Of a DNA stretch of 9,824 bases, positions 7,624-9,824 are shown piece after piece; position 1 is the first letter of the stretch; each line of letters starts with the position of its first letter. The notes under the pieces are model-generated. The model was not told where the DNA came from and searched no databases. It saw only the letters and a list, made by a program, of their open reading frames with translations. Source of the stretch: Actinomycetota bacterium (GTDB lineage Bacteria > Actinomycetota > CADDZG01 > JAHWKV01); contig JAHWKV010000017.1 in the NCBI GenBank assembly GCA_019347725.1, forward strand, positions 1-9,824, in the 5' to 3' direction. Both the position numbers and the translations under genes were made by a program.

Positions 7624-7629
7624 CTCCTC
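7624..7629 (-). promoter_or_regulatory. Ribosome binding site of fba
   Basis: GAGGAG on the minus strand, 8 nt before the ATG at 7615. The 8-mer GAGGAGCC that contains it occurs a second time in the leader, within the possible hairpin at about 7654-7682. Confidence 0.75.
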
Positions 7630-7653
7630 AAAGGTCATCTGAACAAAACTGTT

Positions 7654-7690
7654 TGGGCGCGGAAACGGGGCTCCTCCGGCCCTTTTCTAA
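7654..7690. repeat. GC-rich hairpin/terminator-like module in the fba leader
   Basis: GGGC (7655-7658) and CGG pair with CCG and GCCC (up to 7682), followed on the plus strand by TTTT. In the minus-strand fba transcript this is an upstream hairpin of about 7 bp with a bulge. GGAAACGGGGCTCCTCCG at 7661-7678 matches the rnpB terminator arm (3667-3650, minus strand) at 17 of 18 positions. Confidence 0.4.
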
Positions 7691-7695
7691 AGGAC

Positions 7696-7726
7696 ATAAT
7701 ACTGGGTCGGTCCGGGGGTCGGTCAA
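7696..7726 (-). promoter_or_regulatory. Promoter of fba
   Basis: TTGACC (7726-7721) and TATTAT (7701-7696) are each one base from the -35 and -10 consensus. The spacing is 19 bp, a little long. The -35 overlaps the TGA stop (7725-7723) of the TetR gene, so the promoter begins where that gene ends. Transcription would start near 7689, giving a leader of about 75 nt. Confidence 0.55.
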
Positions 7727-8367
7727 CCGGGATGCCTTTGCGTGTGGTGCCGTCCGGGCATCCGCGGCAGCCCATCGAACCCTCTCCATAGAAAGGCCAG
7801 CAGGTAGTCGACAACCTCGTCTCGTTCCGGTCGCTCGGGCAAGGTCAACCACCAGGAGGTCACCGATTCCACTCCCCCCAACATGGCGTAGGCGTACAAG
7901 GGGGCGCCCTGCGCCTGTAGGCCCGCTCCTCGCATAACGTCGGCAATAGTGTTGGCCAACCCGCTGGCTATCGACTCCCTCACTTCACGGAGTCGCCGGC
8001 CCACAGCCGGATCCAGCTCCCCGCTGGAGGCGATCAACAAATTGAACCCTGCAGTGTTCTCTTCGGCAAACTCCAGGTATGCGCTCAAACCATTGCGCAA
8101 GCGTTTACGGGGTTCGCTCGAGGAAGCCATGGCTTCCCAGAGCGAGCGTAGCAACGTACTTATGTGCTCTTCGAGTACCGCCAGAAAGATCTCCGCCTTA
8201 CCGCCCGGAAAATGCCGGTAGAGCATGGGTTTGGTAACGCCGGCCCAGGTTGCAATCTGATCCACCTCGGTGCTGCGGTAACCCTGAGTACCAAACAACT
8301 CTTGCGCCCCAGCAAGTAGCCGGCGACGCCTTTCTTCTCTAGGAACCCTTCTGCGCGGCTCCGGCAA
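7723..8367 (-). CDS. TetR-family transcriptional regulator, FasR-like
   Basis: DNA-binding repressor or activator with a ligand pocket. The 214-residue protein has an N-terminal helix-turn-helix at about residues 12-57: RRRRLLAGAQELFGTQGYRS, then VDQIATWAGVTKPMLYRHFP with the recognition helix at the end. The rest is helical. From memory, spacing and scattered identities through the ligand domain (for example YLEFAEENTAGFNLLIAS, and WLTLPERPERDEVVDYLLAFLWRG in two parts) resemble mycobacterial FasR, which controls fatty-acid synthase genes in response to acyl-CoA. The start is a TTG with GTGAGG 7 nt upstream; no ATG or GTG in frame fits as well. It is divergent from the ECF sigma-fabD pair, and the shared spacer has a palindrome, so autoregulation and control of the pair are likely. 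The specific ligand is inference. Confidence 0.88.
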   Translation of the reverse strand: MPEPRRRVPREERRRRLLAGAQELFGTQGYRSTEVDQIATWAGVTKPMLYRHFPGGKAEIFLAVLEEHISTLLRSLWEAMASSSEPRKRLRNGLSAYLEFAEENTAGFNLLIASSGELDPAVGRRLREVRESIASGLANTIADVMRGAGLQAQGAPLYAYAMLGGVESVTSWWLTLPERPERDEVVDYLLAFLWRGFDGLPRMPGRHHTQRHPG

Positions 8368-8377
8368 AGTTACCTCA

Positions 8378-8391
8378 CGTAACTAGTAACG
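8378..8391. promoter_or_regulatory. Palindrome, candidate TetR operator
   Basis: CGTAACTAGTAACG is a 14-bp palindrome with one mismatched pair and an ACTAGT core. It lies 10 bp upstream of the TetR start and covers the AAC of the possible ECF-type -35 that faces the other way. Location and symmetry are typical of a TetR operator serving both divergent genes. A second inverted pair, GTTAC and GTAAC (8369-8383), overlaps it. Confidence 0.5.
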
Positions 8392-8413
8392 TTTCACTTA
8401 CTCATGTGTCTTA
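8388..8413 (+). promoter_or_regulatory. Possible ECF-type promoter, leaderless
   Basis: AAC (8388-8390) and GTCTTA (8408-8413) are separated by 17 bp, the general form of promoters read by ECF sigma factors, which are often autoregulated. A start at 8420 would put GTCTTA at -12 to -7 and make the mRNA leaderless, which fits the absence of any Shine-Dalgarno before the sigma gene. This rests on short motifs only. Confidence 0.35.
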
Positions 8414-8419
8414 CTTGGT

Positions 8420-8959
8420 ATGAGTGACAGCTCTGGCAAGGTCCAGAAAGTCATAGCCTGGAAAGAATCGGCCTTCCGGGAAGTTTACGCCAGGTACATA
8501 AAGCCGGTCCATGCATACATACATAAGCGCGTCCGAAATCACCACGATGCGGAGGATCTCACTGCGCAAGTATTTTCTCAGGCGCTCAAACACATGGCTC
8601 CCAGGGAGCCCGGCGAGCCGGAAATTGCGGCTTGGTTGTTCACCTCTGCGCGCAACGCCAGTGCCAACCACGCGCGTACCCGCAAGTTAGTTGCGCACGT
8701 CTCCATCGAGGAGGTGGGCGAACCGAGACAGGACGAACAGGACACCGACCCCGGCCGGGCCCTGCTCGATGAGGAGGAGATGTCCAGATTGATCGACGCC
8801 GTGAGCGAACTACCGGGCGAGCAGCGCCAAGCCATGATCATGCGATTCGTGGACGGCCTGCCTCACGCTGAGATCGCTCATGCGCTGGGCCGCACCGAAG
8901 GGTCCGCGCGCGTACTGGTACACCGAACGCTCGAGACTCTCAGGAGGAACGTATCGTGA
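8420..8959 (+). CDS. ECF-family RNA polymerase sigma factor
   Basis: Directs RNA polymerase to a specific promoter set. The 179-residue protein has the two-domain ECF layout. Sigma-2 is at about residues 18-88, with FREVYARYIKPVHAYIHKRV, HHDAEDLTAQVFSQAL for core binding and AWLFTSARNASANHARTRK for -10 recognition. An acidic linker (EEVGEPRQDEQDTDPGR) leads to sigma-4 at about 122-176, with LPGEQRQAMIMRFVDGLPHA and EIAHALGRTEGSARVLVHRT, the helix-turn-helix for the -35. No anti-sigma gene, zinc-binding HxxxCxxC motif or SnoaL-type extension is seen next to or inside it. The ATG has no ribosome binding site. Its TGA stop overlaps the GTG start of fabD (GTGA), which is an unusual partner for an ECF factor. 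Confidence 0.92.
   Translation: MSDSSGKVQKVIAWKESAFREVYARYIKPVHAYIHKRVRNHHDAEDLTAQVFSQALKHMAPREPGEPEIAAWLFTSARNASANHARTRKLVAHVSIEEVGEPRQDEQDTDPGRALLDEEEMSRLIDAVSELPGEQRQAMIMRFVDGLPHAEIAHALGRTEGSARVLVHRTLETLRRNVS
8942..8947 (+). promoter_or_regulatory. Ribosome binding site of fabD
   Basis: AGGAGG, a full consensus match, lies inside the last codons of the sigma gene, 8 nt before the GTG at 8956. It settles the start of fabD. Confidence 0.85.
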
Positions 8960-9824
8960 CCGCTTGGATCTTCCCAGGACAGGGATCGCAGAAGGCCGGT
9001 ATGGCCGCGGCCATCGAGGCGTGCCCAGAGCTGTTCGAAACCGCTCGCCGCACCCTTGACGTCGACCTCGAGCCGCTTTGCACCACCGACAATGACCCCA
9101 CCTGGACGCCGGACGCCCTGCAGCCCGCTTTGTTCATCATAGAAGTGGGGCTGGTAAGCAAGCTCACCCGCGAGGGCGCCGCGCCCTCGGCCGTAGCCGG
9201 TCACAGCCTCGGCGAATTCCCGGCCCTGGTGGCCGCAGGAGCGCTCAGCGCTGACGATGGCCTGAAGCTAGTGGCCATTCGGGGCAGGGCTATGGCCGCC
9301 GCCGGACGCCGCAACCCGGGCGGCATGGCGGCAGTCATCGGGCTGGACTCGGAAAAGATATCCCAGATATGCGACGAGACGACCGGCGTTTGGCTATCGA
9401 ACCTCAACTCACCCAAGCAAACGGTAATCTCCGGTGAGGACCGTTCGCTGGCCAAGGCCGCCGAGGAGTGCCGCAAGGCCGGCGCTGCCAAGGTAGTTAG
9501 GCTGCAGGTCCCGCTGGCGGCACATTGCCCATTGATGCAGCCGGCCGCCGATGAATTTTCCGAAGCGCTGGATCGAATCAATCTACAGGCACCGCAGGTG
9601 CCCGTTTACTGCGGTGCAGATGGTAAAAAACATCAAGAACCGTCCAAAATTGCAGAGTTGCTGATCCAGGCGATCACTGCGCCAGTTTTGTTCACCGACG
9701 TCATCCGGGCCATGTCCTCCGACGGCGAAGAGTCGTTCGTCGAGGTGGGACCGGGCAAGGTACTGCGAGGCCTGGCCAGGCAGATCACTTCAGGCCTAAC
9801 GCTTACCGGCGTGGCCGATGACGT
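8956..9824 (+). CDS. fabD: Malonyl-CoA:ACP transacylase, partial (C-terminus outside window)
   Basis: Moves malonyl from CoA to acyl carrier protein, supplying the extender unit for type II fatty-acid synthesis; cytoplasmic. Translating from the GTG at 8956 gives 289 codons with no stop before the window ends; FabD is usually about 300-315 residues, so only a short tail is missing. It begins WIFPGQGSQKAGM (residues 4-16). GHSLGEFPALVAAGAL holds the nucleophile S84, and IRGRAM the arginine that binds the malonyl carboxylate. PLAAHCPLMQPA holds the catalytic H190, and VEVGPGKVLRGLARQ is the C-terminal signature. All key residues are present. The start overlaps the sigma-factor stop and has a strong AGGAGG. 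The remaining FASII genes (fabH, acpP, fabF) often follow fabD in this phylum but lie outside the window. Confidence 0.96.
   Translation, partial: MTAWIFPGQGSQKAGMAAAIEACPELFETARRTLDVDLEPLCTTDNDPTWTPDALQPALFIIEVGLVSKLTREGAAPSAVAGHSLGEFPALVAAGALSADDGLKLVAIRGRAMAAAGRRNPGGMAAVIGLDSEKISQICDETTGVWLSNLNSPKQTVISGEDRSLAKAAEECRKAGAAKVVRLQVPLAAHCPLMQPAADEFSEALDRINLQAPQVPVYCGADGKKHQEPSKIAELLIQAITAPVLFTDVIRAMSSDGEESFVEVGPGKVLRGLARQITSGLTLTGVADD

Noticed and set aside
7628..7697. Short leader open frame before fba starting at the ATG of TATTATG
   Set aside because: Its ATG overlaps the inferred -10 box, so it would not be transcribed; there is no ribosome binding site.
8960..9581. Minus-strand frames opposite fabD, searched for an anti-sigma factor
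   Set aside because: They are antisense to a well-conserved fabD and show neither membrane segments nor a zinc-binding anti-sigma motif.

Overview
The window looks like a GC-rich Actinomycetota chromosome; I cannot place it below phylum. The evidence is the hom-thrC-thrB gene order, a DUF4235-type small membrane protein, an RNase H gene paired with a CT398/Rv2229c-like zinc-ribbon coiled-coil gene, GTG/TTG starts and a type-A RNase P RNA. Almost everything is housekeeping. I see no phage, transposon, CRISPR, toxin or defence genes, and I do not think a hidden defence-type system is present. The most informative part is the right-hand end, where a regulator and an ECF sigma factor sit against fatty-acid synthesis.

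Layout, left to right. Positions 1-3156 (minus strand) hold hom, thrC and thrB, the aspartate-to-threonine branch, with overlapping stop/start codons; thrB runs off the left edge. A small DUF4235-like membrane protein (3206-3478) lies just upstream of hom. Positions 3479-3643 are non-coding and rich in inverted repeats. The RNase P RNA (rnpB, about 3680-4072, minus) has a strong terminator at 3644-3677.

Upstream of rnpB on the same strand is a close-packed cluster: purN, then the zinc-ribbon coiled-coil gene, then a single-domain RNase H, then a YdjM/DUF457-like membrane protein. The reading frame of the last gene runs about 34 codons into rnpB. A rho-independent terminator (6509-6538) separates this cluster from fba (6587-7615), a class I fructose-bisphosphate aldolase with its own leader and a likely promoter whose -35 overlaps the stop codon of the gene before it.

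That preceding gene (7723-8367, minus) is a TetR regulator resembling mycobacterial FasR. It is divergent from an ECF sigma factor gene (8420-8959, plus), whose stop codon overlaps the GTG start of fabD (malonyl-CoA:ACP transacylase, running off the right edge). The 52-bp divergent spacer carries a near-perfect 14-bp palindrome and an AAC-N17-GTCT arrangement that could be an ECF-type promoter. I infer that this regulator and sigma factor control fatty-acid synthesis here; the sequence suggests this by position but does not prove it.
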